From Natranaerobius trueperi (GTDB taxonomy: Bacteria; Bacillota; Natranaerobiia; Natranaerobiales; Natranaerobiaceae), in contig NZ_NIQC01000019.1 of assembly GCF_002216005.1 (NCBI RefSeq), positions 1 through 51,377 of the forward strand: a DNA stretch of 51,377 nucleotides, in the 5' to 3' direction. Numbering within the stretch: position 1 is the first letter of the stretch; each line of letters opens with the position of its first letter. This document shows positions 7,621 through 15,383 of this stretch, one piece after another. Position numbers and translations under genes: made by a program. The notes beneath the pieces were generated by a model, which searched no databases, was not told where the DNA came from, and saw only the letters and a list, made by a program, of their open reading frames with translations.

Positions 7621-8523
7621 TTAATAATCTATCCGTTTTTCATATTCATACTTCATGTCTTCTGTCAGTATATGGATATAAATCATGGTAGTATTCAAGT
7701 CATTATGACCAAGTAAATAAGAGATTAACTTTAACTTGAGTCCCCTGGATAGCTTTTCAGTCGCAAAGCTATGACGACAGGTATGGGGTCTAATTAATAA
7801 ATTTAAGTCTAGTTTTTTTTCTATTGATTTTAAAATCTTGTAAATTCCATCAGATGAAATTCTTTCACCTCGATAATTTAAAAACAGTGCGTCATCCCCT
7901 TCACGTGCTATCCTCTCTTTTAAATATTGCTTTAAGAAGATCCGACAATTTATTGAAAAATATACTGTCCTGGGTTTATTTCCTTTCCCTTTATAAATCT
8001 TGGCACTCTTTTTATCTAAATTGATGTCTTCTAGGTTAAGGTTAGTTAGTTCACTTCTTCTCCAACCACAACTAAGGAGCAGTTCTAATATTGCTTTATC
8101 CCTCGGTTTGATTTTGTCTAGTTTCATTCTGATTCTTGAGAGTTGAGTGCTATCATAATATATAGGCAATTTCTTAGGGATTCTAGGGTTCCAGATTTTT
8201 TTGAGTAACTTTTTCTCTGGACTTAGCCACCCTTCTTCTCTGCAATGGTTGAAGAAACTAGACAATACAGAAATTGTATGCTGCAGGGTCTTGGGTTCTT
8301 TATCGAAATAGTTTCCTTTTAACCATTTATAAACATCTTCTTTTGTTAAGTCTTCTAGCGGTTTATTAATTTCAATAAAAAGTTTTTCCAGTTTCCGCCT
8401 GTATTGGTCAATAGTATTAGGTGACTTATCGTCTGATTTTAACTCTACTAGAAAATCATTAATGACAGTTTTGTTTGTAGCATCAATTCTTCTATCTTCA
8501 ACTAACCAGTAGGATTTTTTTAT
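7621..8523 (-). CDS. Tyrosine recombinase A1, probable AUA start codon
   Basis: The reading frame is open from 8568. Family-like sequence begins at KKSYWLVEDRRIDATNKTVI, right after a strong SD (AAGGGGGTG) spaced 5 nt from an ATA codon at 8521-8523. No ATG, GTG or TTG in frame sits near that SD; the first internal candidate is TTG at 8263-8265, which would delete the core-binding domain. With the ATA start the protein is about 300 residues, matching B1, A3 and B3. Catalytic motifs are intact: SCGWRRSELT, RPHTCRHSFATEKL, LLGHNDLNTTMIYIH. It is either a rare AUA-initiated gene or one recently weakened by an ATG-to-ATA change. Confidence 0.75.
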   Translation of the reverse strand: MKKSYWLVEDRRIDATNKTVINDFLVELKSDDKSPNTIDQYRRKLEKLFIEINKPLEDLTKEDVYKWLKGNYFDKEPKTLQHTISVLSSFFNHCREEGWLSPEKKLLKKIWNPRIPKKLPIYYDSTQLSRIRMKLDKIKPRDKAILELLLSCGWRRSELTNLNLEDINLDKKSAKIYKGKGNKPRTVYFSINCRIFLKQYLKERIAREGDDALFLNYRGERISSDGIYKILKSIEKKLDLNLLIRPHTCRHSFATEKLSRGLKLKLISYLLGHNDLNTTMIYIHILTEDMKYEYEKRIDY

Positions 8524-8896
8524 GGTTTCACCCCCTTGTCTGTGATAGTAATTTTAGTGTTATTGTTTCAGTTTCAGGAAGAGTATTCCAATGAATGATA
8601 TTATGTTAACTTGTTTGTGTTTTCATTTTATAACCATTTACAAATAATTTCATTAGTACTGTTTTGGTCTTTTTGGATATTTGTAGTATTTTACATATTT
8701 GCTAATTATTAGTTAGTATTATTATGTTTAAATGCTATCTAATGGATAGCACTTATTGTTATAATCAGTTAAATATAAAATAGCAACTAACACCTTAAGT
8801 TGGGGTAATTGATTATAATAGAAACCCATTGTAGAGATTAAACAATAACATTTATAAATCACTTCAGCCGTTCAAGGTCAAGCATTATTCTCTAGA
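8524..8896. other. AT-rich region upstream of recombinase quartet A
   Basis: No gene was found. It should contain the quartet A promoter on the minus strand. A small inverted repeat TGCTATC-N5-GATAGCA lies near 8732-8750. Nothing like the 38-bp palindrome of quartet B is present. Confidence 0.5.
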
Positions 8897-8931
8897 AAAC
8901 AAAAGAAGGGCCCCGTTTGAACGGGACCCTC
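8897..8931 (-). terminator. Terminator of secreted-protein gene 2
   Basis: On the minus strand AGGGTCCCGTT-CAAA-CGGGGCCCTT, followed by CTTTTGTTTT. It is identical in the stem and loop to the terminator of gene 1 and close to that of gene 3. Confidence 0.88.
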
Positions 8932-8949
8932 TGTGCTGTCTTATTAAGA

Positions 8950-9981
8950 TTAATTGTTAAGGTTAACAAATTCAAATTCTACTGTGGCATCGCCACTTTC
9001 ATCTTCTGCGGCTTCTATATTCGCTTGAGTTTCAACTTCTTCAGCACCTTCGTCAACTACTATTTCATCATCATAGCTAACTTCTGCTATAACGCTTCCT
9101 TCGTCTATTATGTTATGAGATAACCCTACTTCATCTGGCAGTAATTCTGGTGAAATTACTTCAGCATTAACAGTGACATCTTTACTATCTCCTTGATCCA
9201 TAGTCACTTCTGTAGTACTTACTTCTTCATCCATTCTCAAATAAGTACTATAATGATCATTTCCAGCTTTATCTACAACTTTCACAGGACCTTCCGCATC
9301 ATAATCTTCTATAGTATTTGACTTAGCTAATTCGTAAGCGGCATCTATGGCATCTTTTTCTTCATCTATTTCTGTTGCAGCCCAAATACCTTCGCTATCC
9401 ATTACCTCTATAATAGTATTCTCTTTAACAACTATGTCATCAGAAGCTGGATTGTCTACAACAAGTCCAATATTACCTTTTGTTATATCATTATCTTTAA
9501 TTGTTACTTCATCTACATCTTGTATCATAATAGGTACATGATCATCAGTAGAGTCCTCATGTCTTTCGATTGTATTATCTCGTATCGTTGCATTTTCACC
9601 CGTTACGCTGAATTCAGATGGTGCATGATCTTCCTCAGTTTGTACAATAGTAACATCCTCAACTGTAACATTATCAGCTGTGATTTCAAAAATCTCACCT
9701 TTATGGAATGCATGCTCCAATGTATTTTCATTCCCATCAATTTCAACATTATCCTCATCAATTACAATAGTATCTTCTATGGTAAAACTGTCATCTAGAG
9801 TAATTTTTGCATCTTTTTCAATAGCATTCTCAAGAGCTTCTTGGGAATCAATTTCCTCAACATCTTCTTCAACAGTAACATCTACTTCCAACTCATTTGA
9901 AATTGGATTTGCATAACCTACTCCAGACATCATAAGTACAAATGCCATGGATAACGGTAAAATGATTGATAACTTCTTCAT
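8950..9981 (-). CDS. Secreted acidic beta-helix protein 2 (343 aa)
   Basis: The signal peptide MKKLSIILPLSMAFVLMMSG is followed by a mature start at NPISNELEVDVTVEED. From about residue 45 there are stacked short strands typical of right-handed parallel beta-helix proteins: ITLDDSFTIEDTIVIDEDNV, EIDGNENTLEH, FEITADNVTVEDVTI, and FSVTGENATIRDNTI. A more globular acidic tail follows. No pectate-lyase catalytic residues were recognised, so a structural, adhesive or ligand-binding surface role is likelier than an enzyme. The SD is AAGGAGGATGA. The leader is about 140 bp long and closely matches that of 14054-15196, which implies recent duplication of the 5' end. Quartet A lies downstream and quartet B upstream. 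Confidence 0.82.
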   Translation of the reverse strand: MKKLSIILPLSMAFVLMMSGVGYANPISNELEVDVTVEEDVEEIDSQEALENAIEKDAKITLDDSFTIEDTIVIDEDNVEIDGNENTLEHAFHKGEIFEITADNVTVEDVTIVQTEEDHAPSEFSVTGENATIRDNTIERHEDSTDDHVPIMIQDVDEVTIKDNDITKGNIGLVVDNPASDDIVVKENTIIEVMDSEGIWAATEIDEEKDAIDAAYELAKSNTIEDYDAEGPVKVVDKAGNDHYSTYLRMDEEVSTTEVTMDQGDSKDVTVNAEVISPELLPDEVGLSHNIIDEGSVIAEVSYDDEIVVDEGAEEVETQANIEAAEDESGDATVEFEFVNLNN

Positions 9982-10054
9982 TAAAAATCATCCTCCTTAA
10001 GTTTTTTATTCGATTGATAGTTAAAGCTTTGAAAGCTTTTATCTACTTATTTTT

Positions 10055-10137
10055 TCTTCACCACCCCCTTGAACCAGATTTTCTATATTTGATTTTCATT
10101 ACCACCACTGTTTGTTTTGTTAATAGCACTTCTCGTT
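10055..10137 (-). promoter_or_regulatory. Conserved leader block, copy 2
   Basis: On the minus strand this contains GTGCTATTAACAAAACAAAC, GTGGTGGTAATGAAAATC, a TATAGAAAAT segment and AAGGGGGTGGTGAAGAAA. It aligns with copies 1 and 3. The SD-like AAGGGGG followed by GTG-GTG-AAG-AAA-AAA-TAA suggests a very short leader ORF. No riboswitch aptamer is seen here. Confidence 0.6.
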
Positions 10138-10149
10138 TCATCGAACCAA

Positions 10150-10196
10150 AACAAAAAATCCTGCAGATCACCTTAATGGCAGGTGTTCTACAGGAT
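10150..10196 (-). terminator. Second terminator downstream of quartet B
   Basis: On the minus strand ATCCTGTAGAACACC and GGTGATCTGCAGGAT form a long stem with two mismatches, followed by TTTTTTGTTTT. It lies about 60 bp beyond the first quartet B terminator and just before leader block 2, isolating the secreted gene from recombinase transcription. Confidence 0.7.
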
Positions 10197-10249
10197 GGGA
10201 TTAAACTTTCTTTGTTGTGTTAACGGCTCATAACCGAACTTTCTCCTCC

Positions 10250-10287
10250 GCTAAAAAACGGCGATTTTTGTCTCGCCGTTTTTTAGC
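10250..10287 (-). terminator. Terminator of recombinase quartet B
   Basis: GCTAAAAAACGGCGA and TCGCCGTTTTTTAGC form a perfect 15-bp stem with an 8-nt loop. It lies 6 bp after the last recombinase stop codon. The A/T ends of the stem make it potentially bidirectional. Confidence 0.88.
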
Positions 10288-10292
10288 TTACT

Positions 10293-11159
10293 TTAAATGA
10301 TGTATTTATCATATACTTCTTTTCTCGCTTCATGATAAAGCTTTGTATATACCTTGGTGTTTTCCCGTTTATCGTGTCCGAGTAACAATTGAATACATTC
10401 TAGGGGCATTCCTTGTATAGCAAGATGTGCAGCAAAGGTATGGCGTAGCGTCCTTGCATTAACTTGAAAGCCGAGCCTATCACTGTAGTTATGAAACATG
10501 TCTTGGATTGTCTTTTTGCTAATAGGTTTTTTCCCATTGTATGGGGTGAAAAGATAAACGCTTTTAGGGTTTCTATCCCTTAAATAGCCCTTTAGCCGAT
10601 AATAACACTCGGTGTTAAACTTAACAAACCTTTCTTTTTTTCCTTTTCCATCTCGGATAAAGATAAACTTACTTTTCCAGTTAATGTCCTTTTTTTTAAT
10701 GCGGACTAGTTCACTTAACCTAACACCTGTAGTATATAAGGTTTCTACTACTGCACTATCTCTTTTATTATCTTTTGCCATTTCCCGAAGTTTATTCAGC
10801 TTATCAAAACTTAAATAGTAGGGAAGGGTTTCATCAATCTTTGGGTTTTCAATGTTCTCTGTAGGGTTTTTTGAAGTCTTGCCTTGTTTATATAGATATT
10901 CATAAAATAGTCTTAATGAGTTTAGCCTGTCTTTAATTGTTCTTGGCGATAGCCCTGAGTTTTTCATGGCTAGTCTGTAGCTTTTAATATCTTTTCTTTC
11001 TACATCGTAATACTCTTTATTACAAAATCTGAAAAAATAGGTTAAATTCTTTTTGTGTAATATTAGTGTTCTTTCCTCTCTAGATTTTCTGTAGTGACTT
11101 ACGAGCTCATCTATCTTTCTTTGGTTTTTGTCTTTTAACAATTTCATCACTCCATACAT
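10293..11159 (-). CDS. Tyrosine recombinase B4 (fourth of quartet B), altered active site
   Basis: A phage-integrase family protein of 288 residues (284 if started at the internal Met5, whose ATG overlaps the B3 stop codon). Box I is TTGVRLSELVRI and the nucleophile is in LLGHDKRENTKVYTKLY. Box II is VNARTLRHTFAAHLA: where the family has PHxLRH this gene has ARTLRH, so the first His of HxxR is replaced by Arg. Gene A4, the positional counterpart, is altered at the same residue. The 4-13 bp overlap with B3 indicates translational coupling. Confidence 0.86.
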   Translation of the reverse strand: MYGVMKLLKDKNQRKIDELVSHYRKSREERTLILHKKNLTYFFRFCNKEYYDVERKDIKSYRLAMKNSGLSPRTIKDRLNSLRLFYEYLYKQGKTSKNPTENIENPKIDETLPYYLSFDKLNKLREMAKDNKRDSAVVETLYTTGVRLSELVRIKKKDINWKSKFIFIRDGKGKKERFVKFNTECYYRLKGYLRDRNPKSVYLFTPYNGKKPISKKTIQDMFHNYSDRLGFQVNARTLRHTFAAHLAIQGMPLECIQLLLGHDKRENTKVYTKLYHEARKEVYDKYII

Positions 11160-12028
11160 CTTTTGTATTCATCGTCAATGCTTCCAAGAAGTAGTCTCGC
11201 ATAAACACCTGTGACATTTAAGTTGGTGTGACCTAATTGGTCACCGATATAACTCATTTCTGCCCCTTTATTTAAAAGGTCAGTAGCAAAGGTATGTCTC
11301 AGCCTGTGGGGCGTAAGTTTAGAAGATAGATTTGCTTTTTTGCCGATATTTTTAATTATTACTTGCATCCTCCTGGTTGAAAGCCTTTTTTTACTTTGAC
11401 TTAGAAAAACTGCTCCTTTACTTTGATGGCGATTTTTTAAATACTTCTTAAATAACATGTAAGAGACTTCATTAAAGTAGATAAATCTGATTTTTTTACC
11501 CTTTCCTATAACTTTGGCGGTTCTTTTTTTCAAATCAAGATTTTGGATATTTAAGCTGTAAGCTTCACAACACCTCGCCCCTGAACTTACAAAAAACTCA
11601 AAAAGTAAGCGATCTCTTAATTTTTCCTTTTCTGATTGAATCCTTGCTTTAACTAGTTCATTTTCCTCTAAATATCTAGGGAGCGAGTCTGTAAGTTTGG
11701 GACGCCATTCAGGTTTTACATTCAGGTCAGTTATGTATTCTTCATTCTTACAAAATTTTAAAAATGCTGAGATGACTGTAATATAAGTGCTTTCTGTATT
11801 TTCTTGTTTTTCTTCAGATAGTTTATCAATACAGTATAAAATATCTTTCGAGCTCCATTTTGTAAGGTCTTTTGGGTTAATTAGAAAGACTCGTTTTAAG
11901 ACATTTCTATAAAGTTTGATAGTTTCTTTACTTTTGTTGATAGAAGAAAGCTCTGAGATGTAGTCATTTACTATTTCACGGTTCTTCGAGCTTATAGCTT
12001 TTGTGGTGATTTCCCAGTCTTTAGTCAT
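11147..12028 (-). CDS. Tyrosine recombinase B3
   Basis: A type II member of 293 residues. The N-terminal core-binding domain includes NPKDLTKWSSKDILYCIDKL. Box I is SSGARCCEAYSL, box II TPHRLRHTFATDLL, the lysine hairpin GKGKKIRFIYF, and the nucleophile is in QLGHTNLNVTGVYARLL. Active-site residues are complete. It starts 12 bp after the B2 stop with SD TAGGAGG, and its 3' end overlaps B4. Confidence 0.87.
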   Translation of the reverse strand: MTKDWEITTKAISSKNREIVNDYISELSSINKSKETIKLYRNVLKRVFLINPKDLTKWSSKDILYCIDKLSEEKQENTESTYITVISAFLKFCKNEEYITDLNVKPEWRPKLTDSLPRYLEENELVKARIQSEKEKLRDRLLFEFFVSSGARCCEAYSLNIQNLDLKKRTAKVIGKGKKIRFIYFNEVSYMLFKKYLKNRHQSKGAVFLSQSKKRLSTRRMQVIIKNIGKKANLSSKLTPHRLRHTFATDLLNKGAEMSYIGDQLGHTNLNVTGVYARLLLGSIDDEYKRCME

Positions 12029-12040
12029 TTGAGATGCCTC

Positions 12041-12835
12041 CTAAAAGTTAGTGTAAGTTTTTAGGTCATTAATATTTTTGTGACCTAATAGTAATTGAAG
12101 TTTTTCATCTTCCATACCTTTTTCAGCTAAATGTACTGCAAAGGTATGCCTTAGTATATGGGGTGTTACTTTATACCCCAACTCTTTTGAGCATTTTCTA
12201 AAAAACTTCTGTGCCCACTGACAGGTAAGCGGTTTTTTATACCTGTTAGAAAACAAGTATGGGCTATCTACCTTTTTGTTTTTCAAGTGATTTTTTAGCC
12301 TTTCTTCACATTCAGAGGTAAATAAAACAAATCTTTCTTTATTTCTCTTTCCTTTTCTAATCCATATTTGTCTTACGTCCCACTTGATATCTTCAAGTCT
12401 AATATTTAAACATTCACTAATCCTAACCCCTGTGAAATAAATGACATCGACTAGTGCTCTTTCTCTTGGCTTATTTTTAACTAACTCCATGAGTTCTTTT
12501 AATTGTGTCCTACTTAAACTTTTGGAGGCATCATCATCTATTTGGGGACCTTCTACTGTAGACGGTAGATTAACTTCAATTAAATTCTCTTCAAATAAAT
12601 AGTTGTAGAATGATTTAATGGCCATGAGTTTGTTTTTTCTACTCCGTGGTTTGAGTTCTTTTTCATTTAACTCTTTGAGCCATTCTCTAATATCTTTTCG
12701 TTTTACTTTGTCATAATCTTTTTTACAATAGCTAAAGAACTGGTTTAATGCTATTCTATATACTCTAGCTGTTTCATGGCTAAACCACCTGTTCTCGTTA
12801 AAGAAAGATTTGACCGCATCATAGGTTCTTTCCAT
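12041..12835 (-). CDS. Tyrosine recombinase B2
   Basis: A type I member of 264 residues, the shortest of the eight. The N-terminal part reads SHETARVYRIALNQFFSYCK. Box I is FTGVRISECLN, box II TPHILRHTFAVHLA, and the nucleophile is in LLGHKNINDLKTYTNF, after which the protein ends at once; the C-terminal helix used for partner exchange in XerC/D is therefore missing. The SD is GGGAGG. The gap to B1 is only 1 bp. Confidence 0.87.
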   Translation of the reverse strand: MERTYDAVKSFFNENRWFSHETARVYRIALNQFFSYCKKDYDKVKRKDIREWLKELNEKELKPRSRKNKLMAIKSFYNYLFEENLIEVNLPSTVEGPQIDDDASKSLSRTQLKELMELVKNKPRERALVDVIYFTGVRISECLNIRLEDIKWDVRQIWIRKGKRNKERFVLFTSECEERLKNHLKNKKVDSPYLFSNRYKKPLTCQWAQKFFRKCSKELGYKVTPHILRHTFAVHLAEKGMEDEKLQLLLGHKNINDLKTYTNF

Positions 12836-12836
12836 C

Positions 12837-13718
12837 TTATATACCTCCCATTTTTTTGTTGTAGTCAGAGCTTAATTCATCAGTGGGAATGTGAGCATAA
12901 ATGGTCGTTGCTCTTAGATTGGCATGTCCCATCTTTCTACCAATTTTAGACAGCTGGTTTCCCTTAGAGTATTCGTTGGTGGCGTAGGTGTGTCTAAAGA
13001 TATGGGGAGTAATTCTATCTTTGAATCCTGCTGATTCACCTAGTTGTTTTATTATTTTGTATAGCCTTGATTCACTTAATCTTCTTCCTAATCGACTGAT
13101 AAATAGGGCAGGATTATCGTCTTGGCGGGTTTTTAAGTATTTTTTTAGCAAAAACGAACACTCTTCTGAAAATTCAACCTCTCTAGGTTTGTTGCCTTTA
13201 CCTATTACGTTAGCAACTCTATCTTCTAGGTCAACATCTTCGATATTTAAGTTTAAAAGTTCTTTTCTTCTGCAACCAGATGACTTTAACAGTTCCTTTA
13301 TTGCCCGATCTCTTACTGATAGTTCCTCTGCTTTGATTTTTAGCTGTGCTTGTTCATTTTTGGTGAGACTTTTAGGAAGCGATTCGGGAACTTTATAACG
13401 CCATCTTTTTTTAATAAGTACTCTGTCAGTGTAACCTTCAACCTGACAAAAAGTTGTAAAGCTTTTTATGATCCAGTAATTTCGGCAATAAGTTGTGGCC
13501 TTTTTTTCACCATAGTTCATATGTAAGAATTCAAAAACATCCTTTGGAATAACATCTTTCACTGGCTTATCACAGAAAAGTAGCAATTTTTCTAATACTT
13601 TTTTGTAGGTTTCAATTGTTTTAGAAGATTTTCCTTTTTCATTTAAATCCAAAAGATAATCTTCAATCACCTCCCTATTCATAGGATCTAAGGTTTTACT
13701 AATTTGTAAGTTTGTCAT
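12837..13718 (-). CDS. Tyrosine recombinase B1 (first gene of quartet B)
   Basis: A type II member of 293 residues. Core-binding domain: NREVIEDYLLDLNEKGKSSK and the PKDVFEFLHMNYGEKKATTY segment. Catalytic motifs are SSGCRRKELLN, TPHIFRHTYATNEYSKG and KMGHANLRATTIYAHIP, all intact. The lysine hairpin is GKGNKPREVEF. The SD is TAGGAGG before ATG. It leads a four-gene transcript with almost no intergenic space. Its upstream region holds an inverted repeat around a TATAAT box and a 38-bp perfect palindrome. Confidence 0.88.
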   Translation of the reverse strand: MTNLQISKTLDPMNREVIEDYLLDLNEKGKSSKTIETYKKVLEKLLLFCDKPVKDVIPKDVFEFLHMNYGEKKATTYCRNYWIIKSFTTFCQVEGYTDRVLIKKRWRYKVPESLPKSLTKNEQAQLKIKAEELSVRDRAIKELLKSSGCRRKELLNLNIEDVDLEDRVANVIGKGNKPREVEFSEECSFLLKKYLKTRQDDNPALFISRLGRRLSESRLYKIIKQLGESAGFKDRITPHIFRHTYATNEYSKGNQLSKIGRKMGHANLRATTIYAHIPTDELSSDYNKKMGGI

Positions 13719-13745
13719 GGCTTTCCTCCTATGTAACTTTTAGTA

Positions 13746-13776
13746 AAAGGCAATTCATATTATAGTTTTTGCCTTT
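13746..13776 (-). promoter_or_regulatory. Inverted repeat around a -10 box upstream of quartet B
   Basis: AAAGGCAA and TTGCCTTT form 8-bp arms flanking 15 bp that contain TATAAT (minus strand, 13759-13764). The layout is that of a promoter with an operator over the -10 region. No good -35 hexamer was found. Confidence 0.45.
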
Positions 13777-13803
13777 AAGGATATATTCTGTTTTGTGTTA
13801 ATC

Positions 13804-13841
13804 AATTTTATGCAAAAAATTTAAATTTTTTGCATAAAATT
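13804..13841. repeat. Perfect 38-bp palindrome upstream of quartet B
   Basis: The left half AATTTTATGCAAAAAATTT is followed immediately by its exact reverse complement. It lies 85 bp upstream of the first recombinase start codon. It could be a recombinase binding or crossover site, or an operator. Confidence 0.8.
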
Positions 13842-13930
13842 AGTATATATTGGGTAAGCTAGGTAGATTCTAGTATTTTAGAAATAGCATACTAGATTTT
13901 ATTTAGTATTGAGATAGGCGAATGTTAAAC

Positions 13931-13961
13931 ATAAAAAATGCCGCCTTAAAAGGCGGACATT
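13931..13961 (-). terminator. Second terminator downstream of secreted gene 3
   Basis: On the minus strand TGTCCGCCTT-TT-AAGGCGGCA is followed by TTTTTTATG. It stops transcription from 14054-15196 before quartet B. Confidence 0.8.
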
Positions 13962-13990
13962 AGCAGCTGACAATTAAACTTTTATTCTAG

Positions 13991-14027
13991 AAACCAAAAG
14001 AAGGGCCCCGACAAAAACGGGACCCTC
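13991..14027 (-). terminator. Terminator of secreted-protein gene 3
   Basis: On the minus strand AGGGTCCCGTTTTTGTCGGGGCCCTT, then CTTTTGGTTT. It has the same stem as terminators 1 and 2, with a changed loop. Confidence 0.88.
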
Positions 14028-14053
14028 TGTGCTGTCTTATTAAGTTAATTAAA

Positions 14054-15196
14054 TTACTCTGCTTTTTCTGCCCAAATTTCAAGTTCATATTCTCCTGCTT
14101 CTCCAAACTCTATTTCTTTTTCTTTTGTATGCTCATATTTTCCATCTTCTCCAATGGTTACTGGATCAAAGTTAAGCTCTGGTTTAGGATCATCAGCATC
14201 AGCTGTTACTTGAGTATCATGCTCATACTCTTCATGCTCCCACTCATGCTTCAATTCTATTTCACCGATATTTCCAAGTCGTCCTGCTTTAACGTCAAAT
14301 TCGATGTCCATGTCATCATGTGCATCTACAACATCAAACTCTTTTAAATGCTCTTCATTATCCCATACAAGTTCAACTTTATAATCTTCAAATTCAAATG
14401 AAATGTCGTCTATGTCTGAAGCATCACTATCAATAAGTTCTTGTCTAGCTTCACGCAAGTTATCATGACTATTTACCTTTTCGTGTTCTTTCATGAATTT
14501 AATCGCTTGAGAATCATCCCCATAATCTTCAACTGTTACTCTACTTAATGTTAAATCTTCTATTCTATCAAAAGTCCAAATTCCTTCATCACCTACATCT
14601 CTAACTTCTACATCCTCTATAGTGACATCATCATGATCACCATATAAAGCAATTGGACCTCCTGTGATATTAGAATCTTCAATTGTTAGTCCATCATTAT
14701 TACCACCATCATATTCTGTTTTTACCGCTGCATAAGTAGAACCTCCGTCACGATCAACATCAACATCATGCATTATAAATTCCTGTGCATCCTCTTGTAT
14801 AAGGATTGGGAAACTGTAATCGCCTTTTTCTAAATTTGAATCAATTGTTAGGTCTTCTAGCTTGATGTTGTCAGCATCAACTGTTACAAGACCTTCCTGA
14901 CTCCCTGTATCAACTTCAAACTCAAGTGTATTGCCATCTCCGTCAATGGTTAAAGATTCATCAATTACTAAGATATTATCTTCAACTGTAATATCATTAT
15001 CTAAAGTTATACTATCTTCTTCTTCAATTGCTTTTCTTAACTCGTCTTCTGTGCTTACTGTGTCAGTTACATCAACGTCAAAAGTACCTCTTAGTATATT
15101 AGATATACCACTTTCTTCTTCTTCAGCTGCAACTGTCCCAGACATCATAAGTACAAATGCCATGGATAAAGCTAAAATAATTGATAATTTCTTCAT
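14054..15196 (-). CDS. Secreted acidic beta-helix protein 3 (380 aa)
   Basis: The signal peptide MKKLSIILALSMAFVLMMSG is nearly identical to those of proteins 1 and 2. The mature start (GISNILRGTFDVDVTDTVS) keeps the ISN-L motif. Residues about 50-220 show beta-helix rungs: ITLDNDITVEDNILVIDESL, LTIDGDGNTLEF, VTVDADNIKLEDLTIDS, and LTIEDSNITGGPIALYG. An acidic beta-rich tail follows. No catalytic motif was seen. The SD is AAGGAGGATGA. It lies 187 bp downstream of the SLH protein gene in the same orientation but has its own leader block, so it probably has its own promoter. A cell-surface role is inferred. Confidence 0.82.
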   Translation of the reverse strand: MKKLSIILALSMAFVLMMSGTVAAEEEESGISNILRGTFDVDVTDTVSTEDELRKAIEEEDSITLDNDITVEDNILVIDESLTIDGDGNTLEFEVDTGSQEGLVTVDADNIKLEDLTIDSNLEKGDYSFPILIQEDAQEFIMHDVDVDRDGGSTYAAVKTEYDGGNNDGLTIEDSNITGGPIALYGDHDDVTIEDVEVRDVGDEGIWTFDRIEDLTLSRVTVEDYGDDSQAIKFMKEHEKVNSHDNLREARQELIDSDASDIDDISFEFEDYKVELVWDNEEHLKEFDVVDAHDDMDIEFDVKAGRLGNIGEIELKHEWEHEEYEHDTQVTADADDPKPELNFDPVTIGEDGKYEHTKEKEIEFGEAGEYELEIWAEKAE

Positions 15197-15274
15197 TAAA
15201 AATCATCCTCCTTAAGTTTTTATTCTGATTGATCCTTAAACTTTTGGAAATCTTCATCTACTTAAGCTTTCTCC

Positions 15275-15357
15275 ACCACCCCCTTAATCAGAATATCAAT
15301 ATCTATATTCAATTTCATTGCTACCACTGCTTGTTTTGTTAATAGCACTTATCAGTA
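15275..15357 (-). promoter_or_regulatory. Conserved leader block, copy 3
   Basis: On the minus strand: GTGCTATTAACAAAACAAGC, GTGGTAGCAATGAAATTG, TATAGATATTGATAT and AAGGGGGTGGTGGAGAAA. The last element is an SD followed by GTG-GTG-GAG-AAA-GCT-TAA, a possible five-codon leader ORF. It aligns with the blocks upstream of secreted genes 1 and 2. Confidence 0.6.
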
Positions 15358-15383
15358 CCACTAAATATTCTAGCAATATTCTA

